Shown here in pieces: positions 5,898 through 6,434 of a stretch of DNA of 6,434 nt. Within the stretch, counting starts at the first letter, position 1. Every line of letters begins with the position of its first letter. Where the stretch lies: NCBI GenBank assembly GCA_050288085.1, contig JBNKDD010000318.1, positions 1-6,434 on the forward strand, read 5' to 3'. Below the pieces are notes generated by a model that was not told the origin of the DNA, ran no database searches, and was given only the letters and a program-made list of their open reading frames with translations. Source of the DNA: JBNKDD01 sp050288085. Its GTDB lineage: Bacteria; Chloroflexota; Anaerolineae; Aggregatilineales; UBA3940. Made by a program: the position numbers and the translations under genes.

Positions 5898-5927
5898 ATT
5901 TTACCCGGTCGGAGAATGGGAAGTCAA
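5898..5927 (-). promoter_or_regulatory. Sigma70-like promoter for the large LPXTG gene
   Basis: On the - strand a -35 box TTGACT (5927-5922) is followed after 18 bp by a -10 box TAAAAT (5903-5898). Each hexamer matches the consensus at five of six positions. Predicted transcription would start near 5891, about 50 nt before the preferred ATG. It lies in the 99-bp gap after the upstream gene's stop, so the large gene can be expressed on its own. Confidence 0.6.
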
Positions 5928-5937
5928 TCCACTGCTG

Positions 5938-6434
5938 CTAGCATAATGCGCTGTGGCGTTTCCTGCCGATCAACCACCAGCCGCTCGCAGCCAACAAACC
6001 GATCAGACCGGCCACGATCCACAGTCCACGCTCCTTGACCGGTTGACCGCCGGTTGAGGGCAAGGTATCGGGAAAGAGGGTCACACAATCGGTGTCGTGA
6101 AGGGTGGTGTTCAGATAACCGGTCAGGCATAATTGTTCGCCCGCCTGTTGACCGGCGGCTCCTTCCGGCAGTTGCAATCCGGCCCCACTGACCAACAAGC
6201 TGTCGATGTCGATCTCGGCTGCCTGCTCGATGTTTAATGTGCCCAGGTTGACCTCGAAGCGCGGGTCATCGCGAGTGATGGTTCCCTGCGAGGTGGTGAT
6301 GTCACGGGTGATGAACTCGGCGGGCATCGTGCCGGTGACGGTCAACCCATGACAATCGACCGGGCCGGTGTTCCGAACCTCAACCGCCCACCAGACCGGG
6401 TCACCCACACTGACCACCTCTTTGTCGGCTTCCA
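5938..6434 (-). CDS. LPXTG cell-wall-anchored surface protein, C-terminal part (gene continues beyond the window)
   Basis: Only the last 164 codons are visible; the frame stays open through the right edge. A GTG at 6417 could be mistaken for a start, but the residues before it (EADKEV) align with the matching part of the complete surface protein (VKAGRPV), so it is internal. The visible part is a DUF11-like domain (GDPVWWAVEVRNTGPVDCHG, then TRDDPRFEVNLGT and CLTG) followed by the sorting signal LPSTG, a membrane helix and a GRKR tail ending in HSALC. It shares three Cys with its neighbour's domain, and the two domains align with one single-residue gap. DUF11-like modules are usually stalk domains in exported proteins. 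The missing N-terminal part should hold the functional domains and a signal peptide; what they are cannot be told. It is transcribed towards, and 99 bp from, its paralogous neighbour. Confidence 0.88.
   Translation of the reverse strand, partial: EADKEVVSVGDPVWWAVEVRNTGPVDCHGLTVTGTMPAEFITRDITTSQGTITRDDPRFEVNLGTLNIEQAAEIDIDSLLVSGAGLQLPEGAAGQQAGEQLCLTGYLNTTLHDTDCVTLFPDTLPSTGGQPVKERGLWIVAGLIGLLAASGWWLIGRKRHSALC
5941..6063 (-). other. LPSTG cell-wall sorting signal of the partial surface protein
   Basis: The last 41 residues repeat the neighbour's LPSTGG, KERGLW and IVAGLIGLLA stretches and GRKR tail almost exactly, differing in the helix (AASGWW against AVGSWW) and in the final residues (HSALC against LSAN). 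Confidence 0.9.
5955..6087 (-). repeat. Sorting-signal DNA repeat, copy 2 (about 91% identical to 3132-3264)
   Basis: This is the partner of the copy at the end of the complete LPXTG gene, a direct repeat 2823 bp away in the same frame. Recombination between the two copies would remove the whole complete gene and leave a single intact sorting signal, so the arrangement could allow gene loss or domain exchange. Confidence 0.85.

Noticed and set aside
5924..6130. 68-codon - strand open frame across the second sorting signal
   Set aside because: It is another frame of the same LPXTG coding region, which has strong protein homology to its neighbour.
5938..6417. Reading the right-hand LPXTG fragment as a complete 159-residue protein starting at GTG 6417
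   Set aside because: The open frame and the homology to the neighbouring protein both continue upstream to the window edge, and no signal peptide would be present.

Overview
This window looks like an accessory, surface-protein region of a moderately GC-rich, single-membrane (monoderm) bacterium. The best guess is a member of Chloroflexota (Anaerolineae or Ardenticatenia type). The reasons are the pairing of CSLREA/beta-helix/choice-of-anchor domains with LPXTG sorting signals, the Glu-Thr-Pro-rich stalk joining a TPR-like cytoplasmic head to an exported propeller, and a palindromic intergenic repeat of a kind I associate with that phylum. The lineage is inference from protein style, not from a marker gene.

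Layout. On the + strand, positions 71-985 encode an alpha/beta-hydrolase. It is followed after a 40-bp gap, which holds a palindromic repeat, by a 72-residue small basic protein (1026-1244). The tail of that small gene overlaps by 24 bp the end of a converging - strand gene. On the - strand, reading right to left, are three genes. The first is the 3' end of an LPXTG surface protein that runs off the window (5938-6434). The second is a complete LPXTG surface protein of about 906 residues (3118-5838). The third is a 602-residue single-pass membrane protein (1221-3029) with a TPR-like cytoplasmic domain, one membrane helix, a six-residue tandem-repeat stalk and a seven-repeat FG-GAP-like beta-propeller. 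There is no protein-coding gap longer than about 100 bp.

How the parts may work together. The three - strand products are all predicted to be displayed at the cell surface. Two are predicted to be joined covalently to the wall by a sortase that is not in this window; the third is held in the membrane. The two LPXTG proteins end in almost the same sorting signal, about 91% identical in DNA over 133 bp, while the domain just before it has diverged more. This points to gene duplication with later homogenisation of the anchor. A good sigma70-like promoter and a GC-rich hairpin lie between the two LPXTG genes. The hydrolase and small protein form a separate + strand unit with no evident functional link to the surface genes. 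No mobile element, CRISPR array, tRNA or rRNA was seen.
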